A program made the translations under genes and the position numbers. A stretch of DNA of 64,000 nt from Nocardioides sp. B-3 (GTDB taxonomy: Bacteria > Actinomycetota > Actinomycetes > Propionibacteriales > Nocardioidaceae): the NCBI RefSeq assembly GCF_024703895.1, contig NZ_CP087968.1, forward strand, positions 3,472,001-3,536,000, read 5' to 3'. Numbering within the stretch: the first letter of the stretch is position 1; every line of letters begins with the position of its first letter. This document shows positions 10,790-21,622 of this stretch, piece by piece. Below the pieces are notes generated by a model. That model made no database searches, had not been told where the DNA came from, and saw nothing but the letters and a program-made list of their open reading frames with translations.

Positions 10790-12390
10790 TCAGCCGGTCG
10801 CTGGGTTTGCGTGGTGGAGTCGGGTGAGGTTGATGACGGCTGCTGCGAGGTTGAGTTCGGCCGTGGCGGCTTGGAGTCCTCGGCGGGCGAAGCGGCGGAG
10901 CTTGGTTTGGTCCTTGAGGTGGGCGATGACGGGCTCGACTGTGGCGGATCGGCGTTTGTAGAGGTCGGCGTTCTCGGGGATCTTGAGTTGGTGCCGCATC
11001 GCGTCTTTGACGGTCGCGTCGTCTGGTGGTGGCCCCGATGTCGGGTTGGTCTTTGCGTCGCTGTGCAGGTCGCGGTTCTTGCACAGGTGCGATGAGCCGG
11101 CCCGGGCCTGCGCTGGTGAGGTTCTCGTCGGTGGAAATACCCGGCGTCGGCCAGTACGAGTTCGATGCTCGTGTCGAGGGCCTCGACCTGAGCGGTGGCC
11201 GCGGCAAGGGTCGGGGTCCAGCAGCCGGTGTCGTTGGCGTCCCGGGACACATGCACGCCGAGGATGAGGTGGTCGTCGGTGACCGCGATCTGCGCGTTGT
11301 AGCCCTGCACGGACCCGCCGCCGGATCCTTCGGTCATCAGGCGGCTGTCGGGGTCGGTGATGTTCACCTGGTTGGCGAGTGCTCCGCGGGCGCGGGCCTT
11401 GCGGGCGCGTCGGTCACGTTTGCGTTGGGCCGGGCCACGCAGATCCAGCACCCCGGCCGCGGCCTGTTCCCGGGCAAGGGTCAACGACTTCTCGGCTTGG
11501 CTGAGGTTGCGGCGTGCCTCGGCCCGCTGACGGATGACCCGCTGCCCACGCTGACCCTTCAGGTCCTCGATCGTGCGCCGCAACCGACGGATCCGCGCCT
11601 GCTGGTAGGCCACCGGATCCACGCCTGCCGGAACCGGTCCGCGCACGGGCTCGCGTTCGACCCGGGCCAAGAACTCGGCGCCCTGTTGACGATCGGCCGC
11701 ATCGGCTTCGGCGTGCTCGCCGTCTTGGCGATCCAGCTCGGCCAGCGCCTTCTTGATGTTCGCTGACCGTCCGGCCCCGCGTGGCGTAGCCGGGCGGTAG
11801 ATCGTCATCGGATCCACCCCTTGCAGCGACCGCGGCATCCTCGGCCGCATCGATGGCGTCGGCGTCCGACGACAACCTGCGCCGCGATCCGCCCGGCCTC
11901 TTCGCGGACCCAGTCATGGGAGCGGTTGGCACCCTTGGAAGCGTTCGCCGCGATCTTGGTGCCGTCGATCGACACGATCCCGACCTTGACCATCCCGGCG
12001 TCCGCGCACAGCCGCAGGACTCGGGCGAACAGGTCGGCGAACCCACCATGGTGCTCGGCACGGAACCGCGCGATCGTGGAGTGATCCGGCCCGTCTTGGC
12101 CACACAGCACCCGGAACGCCACATGATCGACACAGAGGCGCTCGATGCGTCGTGAGGATCGCTCACCGATCGCGTACGCGTAGATCAGCAGCGCGAGCAG
12201 CATGTCCGGGTCATAGCCCTGACGCCCGACCCCACCGGTGCGCCGTCCGGCGTGGAACACCTTCGTGTCAGAGTTGCTCGACGACGTCGAGCACGAACCA
12301 GACCGGGTGATCCTCCGGCAGCCAGTCCGCCATGTTCGGCGGAAGCAGGAACTCCTGATCACGAATGACCGGACGATACGAGCGAGCCAT
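10790..12390 (-). CDS. IS1182-family transposase (frameshifted)
   Basis: Starts MARSYRPVIRDQEFLLPPNM, followed by the family's EDHPVWFVLDVVEQL and YDPDMLLALLIYAYAIGERSSRRIERL. Catalytic DDE residues are visible in IVSIDGTKIAANAS, LVLADAGYF and ATVEPVIAHLKDQTKLRRF. A long Arg/Glu coiled linker lies in the middle. Four or five apparent frame changes (about 12280, 11860, 11130 and 11000) split it; given the systematic errors elsewhere these do not prove inactivation. About 530 aa when reconstructed, normal for the family. Confidence 0.88.
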
Positions 12391-12460
12391 ACCCCCATCA
12401 TTTCGCGGATCGCCGGCCGGGGCACGAACCCCGACCGGCGATTTCACGATCACTCACTCA

Positions 12461-12500
12461 AATCACGACAGCCACTGGGTGACTGCTGGATACCGCTGTC
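12461..12500 (-). repeat. Right terminal inverted repeat of the IS
   Basis: Reverse complement begins GACAGCGGTATCCAGC and ends GGCTGTCGTGATT, pairing with 10699-10739. It fixes the right boundary of the element at about 12500. Confidence 0.85.
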
Positions 12501-12612
12501 TTGACGCCGGGTGCCATGAAGCCCAACCGCCGGACATCTTCCGCTCGGTGATGTCGGCCTCTCCGGACAGCGCGTCACGAACCCTGTCGGCCATCTCCTC
12601 GTCGTACGCCGG
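12501..12612 (-). pseudogene. TfoX N-terminal-domain fragment cut by the IS
   Basis: Read on the minus strand this gives AYDEEMADRVRDALSGE and then ITERKMSGG followed, after a one-base shift, by LGFMAPGVK. That is the start of a TfoX_N domain (consensus Y-D-E-x-L-A-x-R-V, then MFGGL-F). The frame runs directly into the IS right end and nothing resembling the rest of the domain lies beyond the left end, where folA finishes. Only about 35 of the usual ~110 residues remain. I read it as a remnant left by IS insertion plus deletion. Confidence 0.6.
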
Positions 12613-12694
12613 GGGTGAGTATCGCCTCGGACGTCCTTGGTGCCCTAGATGTGGACTTGGTGTCGTCAGATGACTCCGAAGCCACAGTCAGTGA

Positions 12695-12976
12695 TCACGA
12701 GTAGCGGTGGCTCTTGGCCGCGTGTCCCTGCTCGCGGGTGCACGTGCGCCCGCTCATGTTGCAGGTGCCCACAGAGCGCTTCCTCGGTCTCGGCACCCTC
12801 GGTCGCCGGGGTCGGAGCCGCCTTCGTGGCGGCGGGCTTGCGCACCACGGCCTTCTTCTCGGTCGGCGCCGTGGCGTCGGGAGCCTTCGCCTTCGGGCTC
12901 GCGGTCTTTCCTCGCGCCGCGTTCTCCGCGTAGCGCGCCTCGCGCACATCGCGCGCAGGCCGTCCATCTTGCTCAT
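12695..12976 (-). CDS. Small Ala/Lys-rich protein with a C-terminal Cys/His cluster
   Basis: About 93 aa. The N-terminus MSKMDGLRAMREARYAENAAR is helical and basic, followed by a Lys/Ala/Pro linker (about residues 25-60) and a C-terminal module CGHLNMSGRTC-TREQGHAAKSHRYS with Cys and His spaced like a small zinc site. Two one-base shifts (near 12945 and 12768) are needed. ATG at 12976 is preferred to GTG 12994. Function unknown; a nucleic-acid- or metal-binding role is only a guess from composition. Confidence 0.6.
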   Translation of the reverse strand: MSKMDGLRAMCARRATRRTRREERPRARRRRLPTPRRRPRRRPWCASPPPRRRLRPRRPRVPRPRKRSVGTCNMSGRTCTREQGHAAKSHRYS

Positions 12977-13056
12977 CGTGTACTCACGGCGCACACGCTA
13001 GGCGACGGGACCGACACTCCCGGCACGCGCCTCGGACGGGCGGCTATGTTCGCCCC

Positions 13057-13960
13057 ATGAATCGGGGGACTCGGACACTCATCGCTGCGCTCATCACCCA
13101 CGCACTCGCGTGCCTGCTGCTCGTGGGGGTGACGCCGGCGGGCACCGCCGCACAGGAAGCACGCCGGGCCACCAGCCTGCCGGGTGGCGGCAAGACGATC
13201 TTCGGGAAGAAGCGCTTCCTGACCGCGTTCTACGGCACGGCCGGCACCAGCAGCCTCGGCGTGCTCGGGGAGAACTCCCCGGACGGGGCGTTCAAGCGGA
13301 TCAAGAACATGGGCAGGCCGTTCCTCCAGCGCGGAGAGCAGCTGATGCCGGTCTACGAGCTGATCGTCAGCGTGGCCGACGGGGAGGGCAATCCGGGACT
13401 GGGGGACGACTACAGCCACGACATCGAGGAGTGGCTCGTCCAGTCCTACATCGACGCGGCGCACCGCAACGGCGCGCTGCTCCTCCTCGACATCCAGCCG
13501 GGCCGCAGCGACTTCCTCACCCCGGCCAAGCGCTGGGAGTGGGCGCTGCAGGACCCGTGGGTCGGGCTCGCGCTCGACCCCGAGTGGCGCGTCGGCACGA
13601 CCGAGATTCCCGGCCGGGTCTTCGGCTCTGTCTCCGCCAAGGAGATCAACCGTACGGCGGGCTGGCTGGCCACGCTGACGAAGGCGAACAACCTGCCCGA
13701 GAAGCTGTTCGTGCTCCACCAGTTCCGGGCGGGCCAGATCCCCGACATCGGCAAGGTCCGTGCACGCACCGGCCTCGCGATGGTCCAGCACGTCGACGGC
13801 TACGGCAGCCCGGCGAACAAGCTGGCGACGTACGACAACGTGGCGAAGCCCGGGGAAGTTCACCATGGGCTTCAAGATCTTCTCGGACGAGGACACGCCT
13901 CGTATGCGCCCGCGCGATGTGCGTGGGCTCAAGGACGTGCGGTTCGTGTCGTTCCAGTGA
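13057..13960 (+). CDS. Secreted protein, possible TIM-barrel glycosidase-like
   Basis: About 300 aa with a clear signal peptide (MNRGTRTLIAALITHALACLLLVG, cleavage near GTAAQ). The mature part contains LLLLDIQPGRSDFL, GLALDPEWRVG and MVQHVDGYG, the kind of strand-end acidic residues seen in TIM-barrel hydrolases. I cannot name the family. One break near 13852 (CCWGG read as CCCGGG; restoring it gives AKPGKFTMGFK). Ends flush against the convergent CarD-like gene. Confidence 0.65.
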
Positions 13961-14174
13961 TCAGAGCTTGACGAGCTTGCGGTACGGGCTCGTGATGCGG
14001 ATGGGCTGACCCCGGAAGTCGACGGTCACCGCTGCCGATTCCATCCCGACCACCCGTCCGACGCCGTGGGCGTCGTGGCAGACCAGGTCGTCCATCGCGA
14101 AGGTCTCGATGGTCGGCTCGGGTTCGGCCCTGGAAGGGACTGCTGGCGAGGTGGCGGCGCGCTGGAGTAGACAT
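13961..14174 (-). CDS. Small CarD-like/KOW-type protein (~70 aa)
   Basis: Starts MSTPARRHLASSPFQ; the conserved part is FAMDDLVCHDAHGVGRVVGME and ends ITSPYRKLVKL. This looks like the RNAP-interacting fold of CarD-type proteins (V-x-H-x-x-x-G-x-G-x-V) but is far shorter than CarD and lacks its DNA-binding domain. One break near 14130 where CCAGG is followed by an extra G. Convergent with the secreted protein; divergent from dapA. Confidence 0.6.
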
Positions 14175-14273
14175 CACCCCCAGTATGCGCCTGTTTGCCG
14201 CGGATCGGGGCTTCGCCGACCAGTCGACGTGCCAGCATGAGCCCGAGCGGCCACTGAGCGATAGCCTGACCCC

Positions 14274-15164
14274 ATGACAACCGCACCACCCTTCGGCCGG
14301 CTGATGACCGCCATGGCGACCGCGTTCCACGACGACGGGTCGGTCGACCTCGAGGGGACCGCGAAGATCGCCCAGCATCTGGTCGACCACGGCAACGACG
14401 GCGTCGTGGTCAGCGGCACCACCGGTGAGTCCCCGACGACCACCGTGGCGGAGGACGGCCAGATCCTGCAGGCCGTCGTCGACGCGGTCGGCGACCGTGC
14501 GCACGTCATTGCCGGCGTCGGCACCAACGCCACCGCGCACTCCGTCGAGCTCGCCGAGCAGGCAGCCAAGATCGGCGTCGACGGGCTGCTGCTGGTCACC
14601 CCCTACTACAACAAGCCCAGCCCCGCCGGCGTCCTGCACCACTTCCGCAGCGTGGCCGAGGCCACCGACCTGCCGGTGATGCTCTACGACGTCCCCGGCC
14701 GCACCGGGCTGCCGATCGCGATGGAGACCTACGAGCAGGCACGCGCGATCTCCAACATCACCAGCGTCAAGGAGGCGACCGGCGATCCCGCCCACACGGT
14801 GCCGCTGACGCAGCTCGGCTACTCCGTCTACTGCGGCGACGACGCCGCGATGCTCGGCTACCTCGCGTACGGCGCCGACGGGCTCGTCTCCGTCGTCGCG
14901 CACGCCGCAGGCACCGAGCTGAAGGCGATGATCGAGGCCTTCGTCGCGGGCAACACCGCCGAGGCCCCGGCAATCCACACCCGGCTCGTGCCGGCCTTCG
15001 ACGCCGTCATGGGCGTCGCCAACTACGGAGCAACAACCGCCAAGGCAGCCCTTGAGCTGCTCGGCGTGCTCGACAACCGGAACGTGCGAGGTCCGCTCGT
15101 TCCTCTCGACGACGACGAGGTCACCGCGCTCCGCGCGGGGCTCGCCGCGTCGGGTCTGATCTGA
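14274..15164 (+). CDS. dapA: 4-hydroxy-tetrahydrodipicolinate synthase
   Basis: Condenses pyruvate with aspartate semialdehyde in lysine/diaminopimelate synthesis. Intact 296-aa aldolase-fold enzyme with GTTGESPTT, the catalytic tyrosine in VTPYYNKPSPAG, YDVPGRTGL and Schiff-base lysine in TSVKEATGD. Followed 8 bp later by rnj, the same pairing as in mycobacteria and many Firmicutes. Confidence 0.97.
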   Translation: MTTAPPFGRLMTAMATAFHDDGSVDLEGTAKIAQHLVDHGNDGVVVSGTTGESPTTTVAEDGQILQAVVDAVGDRAHVIAGVGTNATAHSVELAEQAAKIGVDGLLLVTPYYNKPSPAGVLHHFRSVAEATDLPVMLYDVPGRTGLPIAMETYEQARAISNITSVKEATGDPAHTVPLTQLGYSVYCGDDAAMLGYLAYGADGLVSVVAHAAGTELKAMIEAFVAGNTAEAPAIHTRLVPAFDAVMGVANYGATTAKAALELLGVLDNRNVRGPLVPLDDDEVTALRAGLAASGLI

Positions 15165-15172
15165 GGAGTCCC

Positions 15173-16853
15173 TTGAGTCATCCGCACCCCGAACTGAGCA
15201 CGCCCGCGCCCCCGGCCAAGGGAGCTCTGCGGGTCATCCCGCTCGGCGGCCTCGGCGAGGTCGGTCGCAACATGACCGTCTTCGAGTACGACGACCGGTT
15301 GCTGATCGTGGACTGCGGCGTCCTGTTCCCCGAGGACAACCACCCCCGGCGTCGACCTGATCCTGCCCGACTTCGCCGCCATCCGGGACCGGCTCGACCG
15401 GGTCGAGGCAGTGGTGCTGACCCACGGTCACGAGGACCACATCGGCGCGACGCCGTACCTCCTGCGCGAACGCGGTGACATCCCGCTCGTCGGCTCGGAG
15501 CTGACGCTGGCCCTGCTCGGTTCGAAGCTGCGCGAGCACCGCCTCAAGGAGACGGTGCACCACGTGGTCGCCGAGGGCGAGACGATCACCTTCGGCCCGT
15601 TCGTGCTGGAGTTCATCGCCGTCAACCACTCCATCCCCGACGCGCTCGCCGTGGTCATCCGCACCGGCGCCGGCGTCGTGCTGCACACCGGCGACTTCAA
15701 GATGGACCAGCTCCCGCTCGACGGCCGGATCACCGACCTCAACGAGTTCGCGCGCCTCGGCGACGAGGGCGTCGACCTCTTCATGACCGACTCCACCAAT
15801 GCCGAGGTCCCCGGCTTCACGACGTCGGAGAAGGACATCGCCCCGGTCCCGGAGCGGGTCTTCCACAAGTCGGCCCAGCGGATCATCGTGGCCTGCTTCG
15901 CCTCGCACATCCACCGCGTCCAGCAGGTCATCGACGCGGCCGTCGCCAACAACCGCAAGGTGGCCTACGTCGGACGCTCGATGGTGCGCAACATGTCGAT
16001 CGCCAAGGAGCTCGGCTACCTCCACGTGCCGGCCGGCGTGCTCGTCGACGCCAAGGAGCTCGCCGACCTGCCCGTCGACCGACAGGTGCTCATCTCGACG
16101 GGGTCGCAGGGCGAGCCGCTCAGTGCGCTCAGCCGGATCGCGCAGCGCACCCACTCCTTCGTGCACCTCGAGGAGGGCGACACCGTCGTCCTCGCGAGCT
16201 CGCTGATCCCGGGCAACGAGAACGCCGTCTACCGCGTGATCAACGGCCTCGCGCGCTGGGGCGCCAACGTCGTGCACAAGGGCAACGCCCCGGTCCACGT
16301 GAGCGGTCACGCCAGCGCCGGTGAGCTGCTCTACTGCTACAACATCGTCAAGCCGCGCAACGTGATGCCGATCCACGGCGAGATCCGGCACATGCGCGCC
16401 AACGCCGAGCTGGCCCGCGCCACCGGTGTCGAGAACGTCGTGATGGCCGAGGACGGCGTCGTCGTCGACCTCGTCGACGGGGTCGCGAGCATCGCCGGCA
16501 AGGTCGAGTGCGGCTACGTCTTCGTCGACGGGTCCAGCATCGGTGACATCTCCGAGTCCTCCATGAAGGACCGCCGGATCCTCAGCGAGGAGGGCTTCAT
16601 CTCGGTGATCGTGGTCATCGACTCGGTGACCGGGAAGGTCTCGGGCCCCGAGATCCACGCCCGGGGCTTCGCCGAGGACGACTCGGCCTTCGACGCGATC
16701 AAGCCGCAGATCGTCGATGCGCTGACGAAGGCGGCCGCCGAGGGCACCGACTCCTACCAGATGCAGCAGCTCGTACGTCGCGTCGTCGGCCGTTGGGTGA
16801 ACAAGACCCACCGTCGTCGCCCGATGATCATCCCGGTCGTGATCGAGGCCTGA
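15173..16853 (+). CDS. rnj: Ribonuclease J
   Basis: Metallo-beta-lactamase/beta-CASP RNase with 5'-exo and endonuclease activity in mRNA turnover and rRNA processing. Metal site HGHEDHIG, the HTGDFKMD strand, DSTNAEVPG and the beta-CASP segments SHIHRVQQ and STGSQGEPLSAL are present; about 560 aa. TTG at 15173 is chosen because GAGGAG lies 5-8 bp upstream. One break at about 15345 (CCTGG read as CCCCGG; restoring it gives EDNHPGVDLILPDF). Coupled to dapA. Confidence 0.95.
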
Positions 16854-16859
16854 GCCGGG

Positions 16860-18658
16860 GTGGTCGTCCAGCAGCCGAACGGTGAACTCGGATCGCCGTC
16901 CGAGCAGGCGCTGCAACGACTTTCCGAGCTGGTCCGTCGTGTCAACTCCTCGACGGACACGACCGACGTTCTCGAGGAGATCGCCAACGGTGTCCACGAG
17001 GTGCTCGGCTACGGCGTGGCGGCGATCAGCCAGCTCGAGGGCGACACCACAGGTGATGGTGGCCGCGGCGGGCCCCGCGGACGTGTGCGAGCAGATCGTG
17101 GGTCGCCGCACGAAGGCGGTGCACATCCTCGACGAGTATCGCGCCGCCGACCACTGGGGGATCCTGCGCTACGTCCCGCACGGCCGGATGGATCCCGCCC
17201 ACCTCAAGAGCCTCTGGACCCCGGACATCGAGCCCAGCGACGACCCGGGCGCTCGGCACCCGGACGACGCCCTCTATGCGCCGCTCTACTCCGCCACGGG
17301 CGAGCTGCTCAGGAAACATGGCGGTTGACCTGCCGCCCGGGCTGCGCGTGCCCAGCCCGCCCGAGCGCGAGCTCCTCGAGATGTTCGTGGTGCAGGCCGG
17401 GCTGGCGCTCTCCAACGCGCAGCAGCGTGAACGGCTTGCCCGACAGCTGCACTTCGGGGAGATCCTCCGGGAGGTCGCCCAGTCCGGCAGTCGCGTCGGC
17501 CTCGAGGCGATGCTCATGTCCGCCACGGAGGCGATCAACCGCGGCTTCGACGCCGTCCGGACGTGGGTGAGCTGCGCGCGCGACCGCGAGGGCGGGCCGG
17601 AGACCTCGGTCGCCCATCCGCCGTACGACGCCCGCCCACCGACCTGCGAACCGCTGCGTGCGGACCTCATGGTGACGGCGTGGCCCGCGGGGCTCGTCGT
17701 CCCGGTCGCCCTCTCGGACACCGGGGTGCCACTCCTGCCCACCAGCCCGGAGAAGGTCCGGGAGTCACTGCGGGAGAGCGGAGCGGGCCAAGCTGTCGTG
17801 ACCCCCGTGGGCAACGGTCAGGAGATGTTCGGCTACCTCGGCGTCGGGCTGGGGGAGCAGCGCAAGGCCCTGCGGCGCGACGAGCTCGATGCCATCGCGG
17901 AGATCGCGCGCGAGCTCGGACGAATGGTCCAGAGCGCGCGGCTCTTCGAGACGGAGCAGCGGCTCGTCTCGGAGCTGCGGGAGCTCGACCGCTACAAGGG
18001 CGAGCTGATCGCCACCATCTCGCACGAGCTGAAGACGCCGCTCACCACGATCATCGGCCACGTCGAGCTCCTCGAGGACCGGGAGGTGGGCACGCGTTCG
18101 GTGGCGGCCATCCGGCGCAACGCCGACCGCCTCGACCGGCTGATCCAAAACCTCCTCGACTATGCGCAGGTCCGGGAGCGTCGCGGGTTCGTACGTCGCC
18201 GCGTCGACACGGTGGAGCTCGCCGACTCGGCGATCGAGCTGTTGAGCCAGCAGGCCGAGTCAGGTGGAGTGCAGGTGGCCTTCGACCGCCCGCCGGTCGC
18301 GGTCGACGTCTCGGGTGATGCCGAGGAGATCGGGACAGTGCTGAACAACCTGATCGGCAACGCCGTGAAGTACACCCGTTCCGGCGGCCGGGTCGTCGTC
18401 GATTTCTCCGCGACCGACGACTGGGTGCACGTCACCGTGGCCGACACTGGCATCGGCATCTCCCCGGTGGACCGCGCTCACCTGTTCTCCACGTTCCACC
18501 GCTCCAGCAACCCGGAGGCGCTGTCGCTGCCGGGCACCGGACTGGGGCTGGCGATCTCCCGCCGCATCGCCGAGGAGCACGGTGGTCGGATCGAGGTGGA
18601 GTCGATGCTGGGCCGAGGCAGCACCTTCCGGCTCGTCCTGCCCGCGATGGCCACCTGA
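16860..18658 (+). CDS. Soluble GAF-domain sensor histidine kinase
   Basis: Two GAF-like sensor domains (about residues 20-190 and 210-370) followed by HisKA with phospho-acceptor in ISHELKTPLTT and a HATPase domain (NNLIGNAVKYT, DTGIGIS, GTGLGLAIS). No membrane segment, so it senses a cytoplasmic signal. About 600 aa. Breaks near 17050 (at a CCAGG) and 17310 (A-run). No response regulator gene lies beside it. GTG start 6 bp after the rnj stop suggests co-transcription with rnj; a strong terminator follows. Confidence 0.88.
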
Positions 18659-18677
18659 TCCCTCATCCCGTACGACG

Positions 18678-18711
18678 CAACGAGGCCCCGACGTGAGTCG
18701 GGGCCTCGTTG
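18678..18711 (+). terminator. Strong hairpin terminator
   Basis: Perfect 15-bp stem CAACGAGGCCCCGAC / GTCGGGGCCTCGTTG with a 4-nt GTGA loop, between the convergent histidine kinase and M4 protease genes; probably serves both. Confidence 0.85.
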
Positions 18712-18738
18712 GTGTTCAGGTCGTGCCGTGGTGGAGCG

Positions 18739-21622
18739 TCAGCTGCGACGTCCCGCCTTGGCGACCGCGACACCGGCGACGGCCGGGCACGTGGCCACCT
18801 CGATGTTGTCGACGTACCAACCCTCGAGCCCACCACAACCGTCACGACCGACGTCGAAGCGGGAAGGTCACGGAGTCACCTGCGGTGACGCCGGCCTTGG
18901 TCAGGTCGACTCGGGAGGTGCCCCACGAGCCGCCGATCTTGCCGCCGTCGGTGCCGGTGAAGCCGTCCTCGCCGGCCATCGGGTTGGTGTTGGTGGACGC
19001 GTCGGTCAGCTTGGTCGGCGCGTTGAAGGTGTAGGCCGTCGCGGGGATGACAACGAACGGGCCACCGTTGACGCTGACCTTCACGTTGCCGCCGTCGTAG
19101 CCGGTCTCGGTCGAGACGTAGTGCTCGAAGGAGAGTCGGGCGCTGTCCGTGGCCGGGATCTGGACCACCGGGCTGGTGATCGAGTCGCGACTGGAGAAGT
19201 CACCCGCACCGTTGGAGCACTCGCCCCGGTCGGGAGCGGGGCCGTAGGCCACGCCACCCGCGTGATCACCGGGGGCACTGGTCGAGCCCTCCCGGGCCCG
19301 GCCGAAGCCGCCCGAGAACACGACCTGCTGCGAGGCGGTCCAGCCAGCCAGGCCGTCCTCGAAGTCCTCGGTCCACACACGGGTCTCAGTGCCACCCGCG
19401 CCACACAGGGCGGGGGTGTTCAGGTCGAGCAGCGGCTTGAAGGCGCACTGCACCGGGTCCACGCGAAGCTCCACGGCAGCTGCCATGTTGCCCACCTGTG
19501 CACAGTCGGCCCGACGGATCGACTCGGCCGGGGCCACCTTGGCGTTGGCCGCCGTGGTGAGCGCTCGGATCGGCTGTCCGACCGGGTCGGAGCAGGAGGC
19601 AGCCGGGGGCGTCGGCGTGGTCGGCGAAGTCCGTGGTGGGCGTCTGGTAGTCCGTCATCGCTCGGAAGTAGATCGCCGCGGACTTGTCGAGGCCGAGACC
19701 CTTCACGGTGACACCGTTGTAGGTGCCGCCGTCGACGAGCAACGCGTAGCCGTGGTTGGGCACCCCGGAGTTGCTGTGCACGCCGCCGCCGTCGTCGGTC
19801 GCGCAGTAGTACTCCGCGTCCGAGACCTTGCCGGGATCGCCGTGGCAGGTGGGCGCCCACATGTCGCGGATCGCGCCACCGAAGGCCGAGGAGTCCTCGC
19901 CCATCAGCCAGCGGTAGGAGTCGGCGCGGTCGCCCGACGCGTCCTTCATGGTGACGTTGACCGGGCCGTTGGGCAGCGCCGACTTGATCAGGTTGCCGTC
20001 GCTGAGCCGGATGCGCACCGCGGGGATGGTGATGGCCGGGTCGACGCCGGACATGCCGGAGGGAGTGGCCTCGACGTTGTCCGCGACCAGCACACCGGTG
20101 GCACCGGCGGCCCGGGCGTTCTTCACCTTGATCGTGAAGGCGCAGGTGCCCCGGTCGAGCAGGGCGACCTTGCCGGCAACCGCGGACGCGTTGGTCAGTG
20201 CGGTGCAGGCATCCGACGTGCTCGGGCTCGGCGTGCCGTCGGGCAGGGCCCGGCCGTTGTCGACGGCCGGGACCACGTCACCCGAGACGCCGGTGCCGTC
20301 GAGCTGCGGACCGAACGAAGCCGCTCCGGCCTCGCACTCCTTGGCGATGGAGGCCGGGGAGTTGATCAGCACGATCGGGCGGGCGGGGGAGTGGGTGGAG
20401 CACACGCCGACCTGTCGCTTCGCGGTGATGTCACCCTCGTCGGCGTCCATGCGGCCGTTGATCAGGTCGACGGTCTCGCCCCAGATGTCGGAGTAGGACT
20501 CGTTGAGCGCGCCCGACTGCCACTGGTAGATCAGGCCGTGGGTGTACTCGGTGTAGGCGTGTCCCCATTCATGGGCCACGACGTCGTCGGAGGAGACGCC
20601 GGAGCAGTAGTTAGTGGTGACGCCGTTCCAGTTGGCGTTGGGGCACGAGATGCGCGGGTCGTTGTTGACCGTGATCATCTTGTGGCCGGCGCCGTCGTAG
20701 GAGTCGCGACCGAAGCCGTTCTTGAAGAACCAGTAGGACTCACCGGTGGCGAGGACCTCGTTCTGCTGGTCCACGTCGAGGCGGCCCGGGAACTTGTCGC
20801 CCTCCTTCCACTTCAGCCCCTTGCGGGCGTAGGTGGCTTCGTAGAGCTCGCGGTAGAGCCCGTCGTGGATCAGGGAGTAGCGGTTGACGAGCTTGCCGGT
20901 GCTGGCGTCGAGGATCAGCACGTCGCGCACGTTGGCGTCGTTGGAGACCTCCACGATCCGGGCCGGGATCGACGCACCCTGCTCACCCTTGGTCGAGCCC
21001 GGGCGGTAGATCGCCAGCTCGGTCCCGGCGGCTCGGATGCCCGTGGTGTCGGCGTCGCCCTCGTGGCCGGGCGGGTTCGCGCGCACGGTGCCGACGGCAC
21101 GCTCACCGGCGGCGGCGGCGTCGATGCGGGGGTGGTGGTCGACAGTGACAGGTCGGGGGCGGCGAAGCCGTTGACCGAGGTCAGGTCGCCCTGCTTGTCC
21201 ACGTGGGCCCGCAGCATGGAGCCGAAGACGGGGACGCCCCGGAATGCCCGGGTGTAGGTCACGGTCCAGCCGGCGGGGGAGGAAGTGACGCCGTCGCGGG
21301 CGAGCTCGTCGGAGCGGGCGCCGAAGTTGGCGGCGTACTTGTCGAGGTAGGCGTCCGCCTTGGTCGCCGCGCTGGTCTTCGAGCTGGCCGACTTCGACGG
21401 CATCAGGTCGCCGTTGCCCTTGAGCCGGATGAAGCCGACGTGGCCGGTCGCGCTCTCCCCGGAGAGGGCGACGAGACCGGTGGCCTCGTTCTTCATGGCC
21501 TGCACGCCGTTGTCTGCCTTGGCCGACGTGGCAGCGGGGGTTGCCTGCGCCTGCAACGCAGGAGCGGCAACGAGACCGACCCCCACCATCGCCAGCGCGA
21601 CTCCTTGTTTGAGGAGTTTCAC
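18739..21622 (-). CDS. Secreted M4 metalloprotease with PA insert and C-terminal beta-sandwich
   Basis: About 960-aa thermolysin-family pre-pro-protein. Order: signal peptide (VKLLKQGVALAMVGVGLVAAP), FTP/propeptide-like region, catalytic M4 domain with zinc site HEWGHAYTEY and glutamate in NESYSDIWGE. A PA domain of about 110 residues (ALLDRGTCAFTIKVKNARAAGATGVLV-type) follows, then the remaining M4 lobe (FGGAIRDMW, HSNSGVPNHGYALL), then a MAM/InhA-like beta-sandwich (FEDGLAGW, SLSFEHY-type). GTG 21622 is preferred over ATG 21637 because GGAGG lies 8 bp upstream of it. Breaks near 21140, 19600 and 18860, at least two at CCWGG. Extracellular protein degradation is the likely role. Confidence 0.9.

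Larger units (their letters stand above)
10699..12500. mobile_element. IS1182-family insertion sequence
   Basis: About 1.8 kb bounded by imperfect ~40-bp inverted repeats and carrying one DDE transposase on the minus strand. The outer ends read GACAGCGGTA on both sides. No convincing target duplication is seen (left flank CCTGAG, right flank TTGACG). The left end sits 2 bp after folA; the right end abuts a truncated TfoX-domain gene, which implies loss of adjacent DNA. Confidence 0.88.

Noticed and set aside
10693..12506. Target-site duplication of the IS
   Set aside because: Flanks CCTGAG and TTGACG do not match.
15234..17126. 630-codon open frame opposite rnj
   Set aside because: Asp/His/Gly/Val-rich shadow of the RNase J gene; no start signals or family features.
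19389..21257. 622-codon open frame opposite the M4 protease
   Set aside because: Val/Gly/Arg-rich shadow; the minus strand carries HEWGH and other M4 motifs.
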